Assembly (NCBI RefSeq): GCF_947502445.1
Contig: NZ_CANMZW010000009.1
Coordinates: forward strand, 1-64,000
Direction of reading: 5' to 3'
DNA length: 64,000 bases
From: an uncultured Brevibacillus sp.
GTDB taxonomy: Bacteria > Bacillota > Bacilli > Brevibacillales > Brevibacillaceae
The notes under the pieces are model-generated. The model saw only the letters and a program-made list of their open reading frames with translations, had not been told where the DNA came from and did no database searches. Made by a program: the position numbers and the translations under genes. Shown one piece after another: positions 1 through 7,070 of this stretch. Every line of letters begins with the position of its first letter. Position 1 is the stretch's first letter.

Positions 1-76
1 ACCGCCGTATACCGGACGGTACGTACGGTGGTGTGGGAGGTCGGCTACTCAACTAATGGGTAGCCTCCTACCCGAT
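1..76 (+). mobile_element. 3' end of a bacterial class C group II intron (domains V and VI)
   Basis: Positions 1-32 fold as domain V: ACCGCCGTA pairs with TACGGTGGT (one wobble), TACC pairs with GGTA, with a two-base CG bulge and a GGAC loop. The catalytic triad is CGC, the class C form rather than AGC. Positions 35-73 fold as domain VI: GGCTACTC pairs with GGGTAGCC, AGG with CCT, and GGG with CCC, leaving an unpaired A at 70 as the expected branch point. The intron should end at the AT of 75-76. The reverse transcriptase and 5' end lie left of the window. Class C introns usually insert behind terminator hairpins, which fits a site just before a phage lysis module. Confidence 0.85.
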
Positions 77-111
77 TTGCCCCGAGGGGGTGAGGATGGT
101 GAGCGGACCAT

Positions 112-411
112 ATGAACACAGAATTATTGGCACTTATTTCTGCAGCATCAGCAATAACCGGTATTGCACTTGGATGGCTAGGTCGATCCAGAACGATTCG
201 ACAGGATGCAGCCAAACAAGCCGGGACTGACGCAATGCAACGCGCAGACGTGGACTATCTAAAACGCGGTGTAGATGATATTAGGCTCGAACAGCGCGCG
301 CAGGGGCAAAAGTTCGATGCGCTATCTGAGCGTGTTACTCGTGTGGAGGAATCTGCAAAACAAGCACACCACAGATTGAACCGTTTGAACGGAAGAAAGG
401 AAGATGAGTAA
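112..411 (+). CDS. Phage small membrane protein with coiled coil (XhlA-like position)
   Basis: A 99-residue protein with one N-terminal membrane segment (about residues 4-24, ending GWLGRSR) followed by a charged, heptad-like helix to the end. Size, topology and place directly before holin and endolysin resemble phage XhlA/BhlA-type lysis accessory proteins, but no family signature is certain. The stop overlaps the next start (TAATG). The start is the ATG at 112; only a weak purine-rich stretch (about 89-96) precedes it, so a start by read-through from upstream phage transcripts is likely. It probably acts at the cell membrane during lysis. Confidence 0.7.
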   Translation: MNTELLALISAASAITGIALGWLGRSRTIRQDAAKQAGTDAMQRADVDYLKRGVDDIRLEQRAQGQKFDALSERVTRVEESAKQAHHRLNRLNGRKEDE

Positions 412-668
412 TGATCGAAATTGGAATTGTAATCGCAGTTGTTATGGCAATTGGTAGCTGGCTGAAAGCCCAAGAGTGGTACCCTAATAGTTTCATTCCG
501 TTGGCGATCGTCTTCTTGGCGGTCGCTTTTAATTTGACCAACGCCCTTTTGTTTCATGGAGACTTTCTGGAGGCTGGCAAGCTGGCCTTTATCGAAGCGC
601 TTGGGGCAATTGGGATTCACAGTGGAATGAAAAATACAATCCAGTGGCGGGAGAGTGATCAAAAGTGA
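411..668 (+). CDS. Phage holin
   Basis: An 85-residue very hydrophobic protein with a first membrane segment at about residues 3-18, a short polar WLKAQEWYPN turn and a second at about 25-46, with a weaker third segment near 58-72. Small size, membrane segments and its place between the XhlA-like gene and the endolysin (one-base overlap before, GTGA overlap after) mark it as the holin that lets the endolysin reach the wall. The family within the many holin classes cannot be fixed from sequence alone. Confidence 0.75.
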   Translation: MIEIGIVIAVVMAIGSWLKAQEWYPNSFIPLAIVFLAVAFNLTNALLFHGDFLEAGKLAFIEALGAIGIHSGMKNTIQWRESDQK

Positions 669-1933
669 TTCCTGCAATGAAAGAGTTCAGAGGCACGATC
701 AATGGTAATCGTGAATTTCATACAGGCATCGATTTGGTCAAAACTCATCAAGCACCTATCAACGCTTTCGTAGCCGGAGAAGTCATTCATGCAAAGGAAG
801 GCGTTGCAGGGAGTGGTTTCGGCGGCTATGGGATTGTTGTGGCAATCCGCGATCCAGAAACGGGCCATTTGCATTGTTATGCGCATCTGGACAGTGTTGC
901 CGTAAAAGTCGGCGATAAAGTAAAGCAGGGACAATTGATCGGGCGTCAGGGTAACACTGGGCAAAGTACGGGAAGCCATCTACACTATGAGATTCGCAAA
1001 AGTTCGTCGCCACAATACGGCTGGATCGCGGATCGCGAAAAAAATTGCTTCGAGCCTGTAAAGTACCTGGATGATTACTTTACCAAAGCGCAAAATGATC
1101 CCAAACCTGTTGATAAGCCTGTGAATAAGCAAGCAGACGAAAAGACAAAAGAGGCGTTGAAGGTGCTTCAAAGCGAACAGGTCATTCAGTCACCTGCATA
1201 TTGGCTAGAAAACGCATTTGAAGGCGGGACAGTACGTGGCGATTACGCTGCCTTGCTCATCCAAAACATGGCGAAGAGACTGGCGACAACTGGTACAGTA
1301 CCGGAGACACCAAAACCCGAACCAGAAAAGCCAGTTAAGCAGCCAAAGCCATGGGCAGAAATTGAAAAGCTCACACAGGCTGCTAGTGTCCATGTAGATG
1401 TAGGCGGGGGTGGTACGGGCGTCTTGTTGAAAGGCGGACTACTGCTTACAGCCAAGCACGTATCTAAAGGTCGTGCGTCCATCCGGTTTAAGACAAATTC
1501 GCGTCACTGGTATACTGCTGATATGGTTTCTGAGCATCCGGGGGTCGGAAAGGATGCTGTGGATCTAGCGCTGTACCGGATTGAGAACGCCCCGGCAAAC
1601 CTACCGTATCTACCAGTGAATACAGAACCACTTGTCACAGGACAAAAACTTTTGACTGTGGAAGCAGAGTACACAGAATGGATAACACGTAGCGGACAGT
1701 TGTGCCAAATCAGTACAGCAAAGGAACCATGGGAATTTGACTGTTCCATTCCTGCTCAACACGGTAACAGTGGTGGAGCTGCAGTTAATGAATATGGCGA
1801 GGTAGTTGGAGTAATAGTCAATTTAGCTTTTGTGGGTATCCAAAAAGGAAGTGTGAGAGAAAGCTCTCCAGGGTGCGAGGCAGTAAATCTGATTTATCCA
1901 GCAGTAGTAGAATGGTTGAAAAAATACATGTGA
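665..1933 (+). CDS. Phage endolysin: M23 metallopeptidase fused to a trypsin-like serine protease domain
   Basis: 422 residues starting at GTG 665, chosen because GGGAG lies about 12 bases upstream and the start overlaps the holin stop. Residues about 15-110 are an M23 (lysostaphin-type) zinc endopeptidase: HxxxD at H19 and D23, YAHL at 72-75 and HLH at 105-107. A helical linker (about 145-210) and a proline/lysine-rich hinge follow. Residues about 235-415 form a trypsin-like fold with the triad motifs GGLLLTAKHV (His), KDAVDLALYR (Asp) and QHGNSGGA (Ser). The M23 part should cut peptidoglycan cross-links; the protease substrate is unknown. A strong terminator follows. This fusion is unusual for an endolysin. 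Confidence 0.88.
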   Translation: MIPAMKEFRGTINGNREFHTGIDLVKTHQAPINAFVAGEVIHAKEGVAGSGFGGYGIVVAIRDPETGHLHCYAHLDSVAVKVGDKVKQGQLIGRQGNTGQSTGSHLHYEIRKSSSPQYGWIADREKNCFEPVKYLDDYFTKAQNDPKPVDKPVNKQADEKTKEALKVLQSEQVIQSPAYWLENAFEGGTVRGDYAALLIQNMAKRLATTGTVPETPKPEPEKPVKQPKPWAEIEKLTQAASVHVDVGGGGTGVLLKGGLLLTAKHVSKGRASIRFKTNSRHWYTADMVSEHPGVGKDAVDLALYRIENAPANLPYLPVNTEPLVTGQKLLTVEAEYTEWITRSGQLCQISTAKEPWEFDCSIPAQHGNSGGAAVNEYGEVVGVIVNLAFVGIQKGSVRESSPGCEAVNLIYPAVVEWLKKYM

Positions 1934-1940
1934 ATGTTGA

Positions 1941-1979
1941 AGCCCTCCTTCCGAAATAACCGGTAGGAGGGCTTTTTTA
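1941..1979 (+). terminator. Terminator of the lysis module
   Basis: AGCCCTCCT at 1941-1949 pairs perfectly with AGGAGGGCT at 1965-1973, followed by a run of T residues. It sits eight bases after the endolysin stop. Confidence 0.92.
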
Positions 1980-1980
1980 T

Positions 1981-2217
1981 TTGTCTGTTCGCGTGTTGTT
2001 CGCATATAATGCGACTAACGATATGCGAGCAGTGAGGAAGTTTATCGAGAAGAAACTGACCATTTTTGACAAAGAAGTCGCCCTCAACTTTATCCAAGGA
2101 GGCCTTTTATTGTTGGGTATGAGTCCTCAAAATGCTAAATCAGTGAGAGTAGAATGTTTGAGAAATTACCTTTATACAAAAGTGAGGGGATGGTACGTTG
2201 GCCATCCCCTCGCCTAG
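1981..2217 (+). CDS. Doubtful short phage ORF
   Basis: An open frame of 78 codons with no recognisable domain. It contains the palindromic promoter in its first 17 codons and runs into the hairpin at 2184-2211, so the full-length protein is doubtful. If translated, starts could be ATG 2023, or TTG 2110, which has a good AAGGAGG at 2096-2102 and would give 35 residues. Its first residues (FAYNATNDMRA) match those of the frame at 2926 only because of the repeated promoter block. Confidence 0.25.
   Translation: MSVRVLFAYNATNDMRAVRKFIEKKLTIFDKEVALNFIQGGLLLLGMSPQNAKSVRVECLRNYLYTKVRGWYVGHPLA
1987..2030 (+). promoter_or_regulatory. Palindromic promoter/operator, copy 1
   Basis: TATAAT at 2005-2010 lies inside a perfect inverted repeat, TCGCATAT (2000-2007) and ATATGCGA (2021-2028), separated by 13 bases. 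The 44-base block recurs at 2920-2963 with about four differences. A repressor bound to the palindrome would cover the -10 region, so this looks like an operator-controlled promoter, probably phage derived. The -35 region is weak (TTGTCT at 1981-1986, 18-base spacer). Confidence 0.55.
2184..2211 (-). terminator. Terminator of the cysteine protease gene
   Basis: GAGGGGATGG (2184-2193) pairs perfectly with CCATCCCCTC (2202-2211). Read on the minus strand the stem is followed by ACTTTTG, so it ends transcription of the gene at 2226-2801. Confidence 0.7.
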
Positions 2218-2225
2218 CTAATGTA

Positions 2226-2801
2226 TTAGTTTGTCTTTTTGATATTAATCAAAGATTGTGTCCATTGTATGCTTTTATCAGTTTTCATCTCTTCATAAGT
2301 GTACCAATCTTGTACACCTACCTGTTTTGACGGGTTGTTAATCCAAAGATACAGGTTATTATCACCAGGTTTCTCGAAATAACCATTGATGATAACGAGG
2401 TGCCCAACTCCTGTTCTCTTGAATTTTTGGAAAACTACTACTGGCTCTTTCCTATCAATTGATGCTTTAATTTGAGCAGGAGTAGCAGGACCAGGTGTCA
2501 TTTTCCCAGTAATTCCTTTTCCTTCTAGGGCATCTCTGAATTCGAAATCCATTATTGTGACGTTTTGTGTATGGCCATTTGCATACTGAGCGTATTGGCT
2601 TTGGGTCATTTTTATTCCAAAAACATCCAAAAGCATGACAGAGACAGCTGCCCAGCACCATTGAGATTTTTCTTGAGATTGATAGTTGATTTTTATCTGA
2701 GCTGGTGGATCGGCTGCAAAAGCAGAGGTGTTCGGCAAAAGCAAAAGGACTGCTGCCATTAATATGGCAAAGAAACTTTTGAATCTTAATGAAACTGTCA
2801 T
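2226..2801 (-). CDS. Secreted papain-like cysteine protease (C39/C70-like)
   Basis: 191 residues, start ATG 2801 with AGGAGG seven bases upstream. Residues 1-29 are a signal peptide (hydrophobic core, cleavage after SAFA), so the product is exported. The mature part has the catalytic cysteine motif QEKSQWCWAA (Cys about 49), a GVGHLVIINGY block with the catalytic His (about 145), and WINNPSK supplying a likely third residue. This pattern matches the papain-like/C39-like bacterial family that includes AvrRpt2-type proteases. It lies between prophage lysis genes and the inverted-repeat region, in opposite orientation, so it may be a lysogenic-conversion (moron) gene. Substrate unknown. Confidence 0.8.
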   Translation of the reverse strand: MTVSLRFKSFFAILMAAVLLLLPNTSAFAADPPAQIKINYQSQEKSQWCWAAVSVMLLDVFGIKMTQSQYAQYANGHTQNVTIMDFEFRDALEGKGITGKMTPGPATPAQIKASIDRKEPVVVFQKFKRTGVGHLVIINGYFEKPGDNNLYLWINNPSKQVGVQDWYTYEEMKTDKSIQWTQSLINIKKTN

Positions 2802-2919
2802 CAGAAACCTCCTATATATGTAAATAATTTACTTCTAAACTAATACTATTACATAAATACAAAATTTGCAATATATTTGAAATAAATTACAAAACATTTG
2901 AAGTAGTTTATGATAGTTT

Positions 2920-2963
2920 GTTCTCGTGTCGTTCGCATATAATGTTACTAACGATATGCGAGC
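2920..2963 (+). promoter_or_regulatory. Palindromic promoter/operator, copy 2
   Basis: Second copy of the block at 1987-2030: TATAAT at 2938-2943 inside TCGCATAT (2933-2940) and ATATGCGA (2954-2961), again 13 bases apart. About 40 of 44 bases agree with copy 1. It precedes the hypothetical gene at 2980. Confidence 0.55.
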
Positions 2964-2979
2964 AGAGAGGATACTTTCA

Positions 2980-3378
2980 TTGGAACCAATAGACCGTGTT
3001 TGGACGTGGATAACATGGCACCATGCTGTCGAATACGTTAAGCAAGACCTCCCGCAAGTCGAATCGATGGATATACGTTTTCCGTTCTTTCCTGGCTGGA
3101 TTTTACGACAGATAGGTAGCAAAGCCTACGCAAAAGAGCAGGAGACAACAAAGGAGCTGAAAGCGAACGGAATTCGAATTGTAAAAGAAAAGTTCGATAA
3201 AGGGGAGCTCTTCGTCATTTGGGCGCATCGCGGTAGTACAGATATTTTCCGGATCAGCGAGGGCAAGTTACGGTCTAAGGTGCAGGAGAAGATCAACGAA
3301 ATAACTAAGCAGATGATGGAGGAAAATAAAGATGCCCCACCTTCAAAGAAGATAGGGGACGAATTGGGGACGAATTGA
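2980..3378 (+). CDS. Hypothetical phage-associated protein
   Basis: About 132 residues if started at TTG 2980, preferred because AGAGAGG (2964-2970) sits ten bases before it and the promoter -10 lies at 2938-2943; ATG 2956 is the alternative. No family recognised. The N-terminal half is aromatic (VWTWITWHHAVEYV, FPFFPGW), the C-terminal half is a charged helix ending in an acidic/lysine tail. The last codons lie in a GGGGACGAATT repeat that continues past the stop, which suggests the 3' end was reshaped, perhaps by integration. Confidence 0.5.
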   Translation: MEPIDRVWTWITWHHAVEYVKQDLPQVESMDIRFPFFPGWILRQIGSKAYAKEQETTKELKANGIRIVKEKFDKGELFVIWAHRGSTDIFRISEGKLRSKVQEKINEITKQMMEENKDAPPSKKIGDELGTN

Positions 3379-3437
3379 GGACGAACTTCACTCGGAATCC
3401 CAAAAATTCGCTCGGATACGAACGGATACGAACAAGA

Positions 3438-3462
3438 AAAACCCTTGAAAATCAAGGGTTTT
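3438..3462. terminator. Bidirectional terminator-like hairpin
   Basis: AAAACCCTTGA pairs perfectly with TCAAGGGTTTT across a three-base loop; the T-rich right arm on the plus strand and the A-rich left arm would serve both directions. Confidence 0.55.
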
Positions 3463-3618
3463 GGGGGTTGGCTCGGATTAACAAAGTAGGTCGACGCTCC
3501 CGCATACGGGGCATGTTGAGAGTGTTGCGTTGTTGGTGCGGAATGTGTAGCCAAGCAATAAACTTTTGATATTCATAATAAACACCTGTCAAAATTAAAA
3601 TACACATTTGATTTCAGC

Positions 3619-3680
3619 CAGGGGAAAAGATCGAGGAAAAATGGAAAAGCCAGCAACCTCCACTCTTTCCCCTGTTTTTG
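3619..3680 (+). repeat. Long inverted repeat followed by T-run
   Basis: CAGGGGAAA (3619-3627) pairs perfectly with TTTCCCCTG (3666-3674), then TTTTT. The 38-base loop holds GAGG and CCTC (GAGG 3633-3636, CCTC near 3657-3660) that could pair internally. It may be a terminator, an attenuator or part of the phage attachment region. No riboswitch class was recognised. Confidence 0.45.
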
Positions 3681-3894
3681 TATCAAGTCTTTATTCTCAC
3701 GAAAATAATGTTTTGGTTGAAAAAATGGAGTCAAAAATGGAGAAAATGAGCGAACTGAACCAAGACTTTATTTTCACCGGCAACGGTAGAATGCGGGTTG
3801 AGACGGGGTAAAATGTCAGAGGTTTATTTTAATTGCACAAAATAATAAAGTTATGTTCATTCTTTACAACGCATACTAGACTTTACCAAATGAA

Positions 3895-3927
3895 AGAGAG
3901 TACTGCTTTTGAAGTACTCTCTTTTTT
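3895..3927 (+). terminator. Terminator between prophage edge and VOC gene
   Basis: AGAGAGTACT (3895-3904) pairs with AGTACTCTCT (3913-3922), followed by TTTTTT on the plus strand. It could also stop the leftward VOC gene, though the minus-strand T-run is shorter. Confidence 0.8.
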
Positions 3928-3970
3928 CAAACATAGGATCATTATTTGTAGTAAATATAATAAAAAGATT

Positions 3971-4366
3971 CTATTTTGCGTTCACATCTGGCTGATGAAT
4001 ACCAAAAATATTGCCTTCGGTATCAATATAATATCCTTGCCACGCCATTCCAGGCAGAGCATACTTTGGAAGTGCGACCTTGCCTCCATTTTTTAGAATT
4101 TTTGCTTCAGTTGAATCGTAATCTTCCACTCCCATTGTACAGGAATAAGCATTCAAAGCCTGGCCGGGTTCTGGTGAAGCGCCTTGACGTTGCATCAAAG
4201 CTCCGTTAATTCCAGGCTCGTTCGCATCACCAGTAACAGCCCCAAAATAAGGCATTCCAGCATATTCACTCCAATCTTCAAATGCCCATCCAAACACCTC
4301 TCCATAAAACTTTTTAGCACGTTCGATTTCATCTACATGAATTTCGAAATGAACTAATCTTCCCAT
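3971..4366 (-). CDS. VOC-superfamily (glyoxalase/bleomycin-resistance-like) protein
   Basis: 131 residues, start ATG 4366 with AGGAGGG seven bases upstream. One VOC module of paired beta-alpha-beta-beta-beta units: N-terminal GRLVHFEIHVDEIERAKKFY with the metal-type His, the FGWAFEDW stretch, and a C-terminal half ending GYYIDTEGNIFGIHQPD with the paired acidic/His positions. Family members bind a divalent metal and act as lyases, dioxygenases or drug-binding proteins; many of this short class are uncharacterised. It stands alone, flanked by terminators, and no substrate can be deduced. Confidence 0.85.
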   Translation of the reverse strand: MGRLVHFEIHVDEIERAKKFYGEVFGWAFEDWSEYAGMPYFGAVTGDANEPGINGALMQRQGASPEPGQALNAYSCTMGVEDYDSTEAKILKNGGKVALPKYALPGMAWQGYYIDTEGNIFGIHQPDVNAK

Positions 4367-4806
4367 GATACCCTCCTGATTTCTTTTATTCCTTAATTGG
4401 TTATTGTGTATTCTACTTATCGTTTTGATACTCCTTCATGTCAATTTTACTTATTCTACACATGTGGAGTCGGTCTGTTTGTTGAGCAATAAGAGATTTG
4501 GGTGAGTGATTAGGAGAGTTGAGGACAAAGGGGACGCGAAAGATTCGTGTCCCCTTTAAATCTTTATCAAAAGCTATTTTTCAAGAGTCTTTGATTCTGA
4601 AGGATTGGTTATGTTTGGATTCCGCTGAAGATGAATGGAATACTTCATCCGGTTCTGAATCATTCCCATTGAGTCGGTGGTTGTTTTATTTTATGGTAAA
4701 TATTTGAAACAACAGGTACTACCGTATCGTAGTAACACAAAAGGGTGAGAAAGCCCCGATATAGTTCTGGGTCTATTTTGTACAATGAAAGCGGGGAGTC
4801 AAGTGT
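4367..4806. other. Non-coding stretch before hypothetical pair
   Basis: About 440 bases without a supported gene. The clear element is the REP-like hairpin at 4527-4557. Short frames at 4519 and 4745 have no convincing ribosome site or protein character. The promoter of the gene at 4807 is not obvious. Confidence 0.5.
4527..4557. repeat. REP-like palindrome
   Basis: AAAGGGGAC (4527-4535) pairs perfectly with GTCCCCTTT (4549-4557); CGAA and TTCG extend the stem around a three-base AGA loop. The GGGGAC core is like REP/REPIN elements mobilised by Y1 transposases, and GGGGACGAA units also occur at about 3356-3385. No transposase is present in the window. Confidence 0.5.
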
Positions 4807-5166
4807 ATGTTTTGGAAACGAACCAAAAAGGAACGGGAACCTGGGCCTGTACCCGATCTCTCGACGAACATCTATACCGTATCTGAAGAAGACTTATCGC
4901 CAGGCTTCGAAGAGGTTTATGTTCCTTTTCTTACGATTAAGCTTGATGGAGAAGATGTACTTGTCTTTGCCCGGTTTATTGACGGAACAACAATGCTCTC
5001 ACTTGAGGAGGCATCCGATGAAGTAATCCAGTATGTGGAGAAGAGGTATGCTCAGGGGCGATTAGCTTACCGTCGTATATTATGCGACAGTCTATCATCA
5101 GAAGAAGAGCAAGCACTGGATCGCATCGAGCAGCAGCTGCGGCGGTGGATTCCGAAGAAGGAATGA
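4807..5166 (+). CDS. Hypothetical protein
   Basis: 119 residues, start ATG 4807 behind GGGGAG. Unrecognised. It has a basic N-terminus (FWKRTKKERE), a mixed beta-rich middle and a strongly helical acidic C-terminus (SSEEEQALDRIEQQL), with no signal peptide or membrane segment, so it is probably cytoplasmic. The next gene starts 17 bases downstream and the two are likely co-transcribed; coupling to a membrane protein suggests a shared but unknown role. Confidence 0.7.
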   Translation: MFWKRTKKEREPGPVPDLSTNIYTVSEEDLSPGFEEVYVPFLTIKLDGEDVLVFARFIDGTTMLSLEEASDEVIQYVEKRYAQGRLAYRRILCDSLSSEEEQALDRIEQQLRRWIPKKE

Positions 5167-5183
5167 CTGGCAGGGGGAGACGG

Positions 5184-6104
5184 ATGAAGAAGAAAAGGAG
5201 AAACCGGCAGCCAAAGGCATGGATGGTGGATCAAGTATTTCAGCGTGATCCGTTCTCTAAACGCTTGCTAGAGGCCAGCAAAGCAAGCATGGTGTTTGCA
5301 ATTTTCCTTTATGTTGTGCTGCTGGTGATTGAACTGCTGGGTTTTATAGGATCGTGGAATTTCAACGCTTTTTTGGAGATCCAGTTTGCTACATTATTGA
5401 TTTGCTTTGGTGTGTTTAGTTTGTGTGTTATTCTCGGTTTTCGGCGTTGTAAAAAGCGTGCCCTGGAACCAGAACAAATGCGTTTTGAGGGTGGGGTACT
5501 GAGATTTCGACTCGGGGGAAAAGACGTAGAGCTGACGATCAGTAGTATTTTGGGAGTGAACCAGCACTATTTTCGAAACCGCCACGGTAATATCCTTAGG
5601 TGGTTAGCAGTATACGATGTTCAAACTTCTGAGGGAGTCTACCGAATTGATTTGACATGCTATGAGAGAAACAATGGTGCGGGAAATTGGCTGGTGCACT
5701 GTAATGGGAAACGCAATGCAGAAAAGGTTCGCAAGTGGGAGGCAGGGAAGCAAGCGTTTCTTGCCTCGGATCGGGTGGCCTTCGGTACGAAGCTGGAGCG
5801 CATTGTTTTTGAGCAGCAGCCGCCCGCGATCGTGCTGGGAAAAAAGCAGCTCGATTTATCGTTAGTCAGCCGAATTGTTGTTGACCCAACAGTTAGCGGG
5901 CAAGGTTCATCCAATATGTATATTTCCTTTATACAGCACAACGATAAAGGAAAGACAATCGCATCCTTGCCCTGTCGCGTAGTTGCAGACGAATGGGACT
6001 CGTTTCTGCAGCATTTGTTTGCGATTGCGAAACGCGTCAATATACCGGTGGAGCTGAGAACGGAGGAACGGCGGGATGTGTCTCAAGCTCCATCCTGGTC
6101 GTGA
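5184..6104 (+). CDS. Hypothetical membrane protein, two TM segments
   Basis: About 306 residues from ATG 5184, preferred over upstream ATG codons because AGGGGGAG ends six bases before it. A very basic N-terminus (KKKRRNRQPK) precedes two membrane segments at about residues 36-58 and 66-90, then a soluble C-terminal region with alternating beta strands that looks PH-like, ending in a short polar tail. No family recognised. Topology predicts the large domain in the cytoplasm. Follows the gene at 4807 closely. Confidence 0.7.
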   Translation: MKKKRRNRQPKAWMVDQVFQRDPFSKRLLEASKASMVFAIFLYVVLLVIELLGFIGSWNFNAFLEIQFATLLICFGVFSLCVILGFRRCKKRALEPEQMRFEGGVLRFRLGGKDVELTISSILGVNQHYFRNRHGNILRWLAVYDVQTSEGVYRIDLTCYERNNGAGNWLVHCNGKRNAEKVRKWEAGKQAFLASDRVAFGTKLERIVFEQQPPAIVLGKKQLDLSLVSRIVVDPTVSGQGSSNMYISFIQHNDKGKTIASLPCRVVADEWDSFLQHLFAIAKRVNIPVELRTEERRDVSQAPSWS

Positions 6105-6175
6105 TAGGGGACGGGGCATACGGAGTACCATGTCTTGCTGACTAGGAAATAACATACTCGAAGGGAGAAAATAAC

Positions 6176-6754
6176 ATGACACATAGTGATAGCAACCACG
6201 TAAACGAGTTATTGACGGAACAACGTGAAGGACTACTCCAGACATTGAAATCTCGTTTTGAGAAAAACATGAATCGCCATCAAGGACTTGAATGGGCAAG
6301 CATACAAGCAAAGCTCGAAGCTCATACGGAAAAGCTGTGGTCGCTTCATGAAATGGAGAAAACTGGCGGTGAGCCGGATGTTGTCGATTATGACAATAAG
6401 ACGGGCGAATACATTTTTTACGATTGTTCAGCGGAAAGTCCAAAAGGGCGCAGAAGTGTTTGTTACGACCGTGAAGCGCTGGAGTCAAGGAAAGAGCATA
6501 AGCCACAAAATAATGCGATTGAAATGGCAGCGGCCATGGGCATTGAGCTTTTAACAGAGGAACAATACAGGGAGCTGCAAAAACTTGGAAATTTTGATTT
6601 GAAGTCTTCGAGCTGGGTGAAAACGCCCGATAGTATTCGAAAACTTGGCGGAGCCATTTTTTGTGATCGTCGCTACGACACTGTCTTCATGTACCACAAT
6701 GGAGCTGAATCCTACTATGCTGCAAGAGGGTTCCGCGGCTTGCTAAGGGTCTAA
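6176..6754 (+). CDS. DUF4256 family protein
   Basis: 192 residues, ATG 6176 behind AAGGGAG. It matches DUF4256 end to end: LKSRFEKNMNRHQGLEW near the start, MEKTGGEPDVVDYD, YIFYDCSAESPKGRRS, AMGIELLTEEQYRELQ and the closing YYAARGFRGLLRV. The length is typical for the family. The function is unknown; the protein is soluble, single-domain and widespread in Bacillales, often as a stand-alone gene as here. A terminator follows at 6836-6863. Confidence 0.9.
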   Translation: MTHSDSNHVNELLTEQREGLLQTLKSRFEKNMNRHQGLEWASIQAKLEAHTEKLWSLHEMEKTGGEPDVVDYDNKTGEYIFYDCSAESPKGRRSVCYDREALESRKEHKPQNNAIEMAAAMGIELLTEEQYRELQKLGNFDLKSSSWVKTPDSIRKLGGAIFCDRRYDTVFMYHNGAESYYAARGFRGLLRV

Positions 6755-6835
6755 ATTTTATGTGGGGAGTAGTGGGACTGCCGCATCGGAAGTTGTCTAT
6801 TTTTCTCAACCCACATATGAAGTGATGCTCACCGT

Positions 6836-6863
6836 CCTCTCTTTATACAAGAGAGGCTTTTTT
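6836..6863 (+). terminator. Terminator after DUF4256
   Basis: CCTCTCT (6836-6842) pairs with AGAGAGG (6850-6856), followed by CTTTTTT. Confidence 0.85.
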
Positions 6864-7013
6864 GTGTACCTAGCATGGGCGATAGCTCCGATCAATGGCA
6901 ACCGCCTCTCCCTCTCGTGTAAAGATTTGCAGGTTAAATCCTTTTGATGAGGAAAGCTTTATTTCTAAGAGAGTCACAGCATCATTTTATAGAGCAAAAA
7001 GAGGAGGCAGCGA

Positions 7014-7055
7014 ATGATTTGTGAAAATAAGTGCCGAGAACAATCTCTAAGTTAA
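7014..7055 (+). CDS. Possible 13-residue leader peptide
   Basis: ATG 7014 stands seven bases behind a strong GAGGAGG (7001-7007) and opens MICENKCREQSLS before TAA. The main gene starts 15 bases later and has a weaker site. This may be a regulatory upstream ORF, a translational-coupling device, or the broken start of an older gene. The two cysteines in a short peptide are notable, but no stall motif was recognised. Confidence 0.35.
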   Translation: MICENKCREQSLS

Positions 7056-7070
7056 AGGGGCTCAGAGCCA

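Larger units (their letters stand above)
3379..3893. other. Prophage edge / non-coding stretch with inverted repeats
   Basis: No convincing gene. It begins with tandem GGACGAA units, then a hairpin AAAACCCTTGA (3438-3448) with TCAAGGGTTTT (3452-3462), and a second inverted repeat at 3619-3674. A short frame at 3608-3811 runs through that repeat and has no ribosome site matched to its TTG, so it is not called. Because phage genes stop here and ordinary chromosomal genes begin, this stretch probably contains the attachment-site junction, but the core cannot be defined without the left end. Confidence 0.4.

Noticed and set aside
255..677. Minus-strand frames opposite the lysis genes
   Set aside because: They mirror the coding frames of the holin and neighbouring gene, have no ribosome sites and give cysteine/serine-rich unlikely proteins.
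1981..2035. SOS (LexA) box in GTTCGCGTGTTGTTCGC
   Set aside because: The GTTC elements are direct, not inverted, and the spacing does not match CGAAC-N4-GTTCG.
3126..3554. 142-codon minus-strand frame
   Set aside because: It lies opposite the hypothetical gene at 2980 and through repeats, with no start site and odd composition.
3608..3811. 67-codon frame from TTG
   Set aside because: It reads through the inverted repeat at 3619-3674 and has no ribosome site or protein-like character.
5660..6506. Long minus-strand frames opposite the two genes at 5184 and 6176
   Set aside because: Shadows of well-supported plus-strand genes; no initiation signals.
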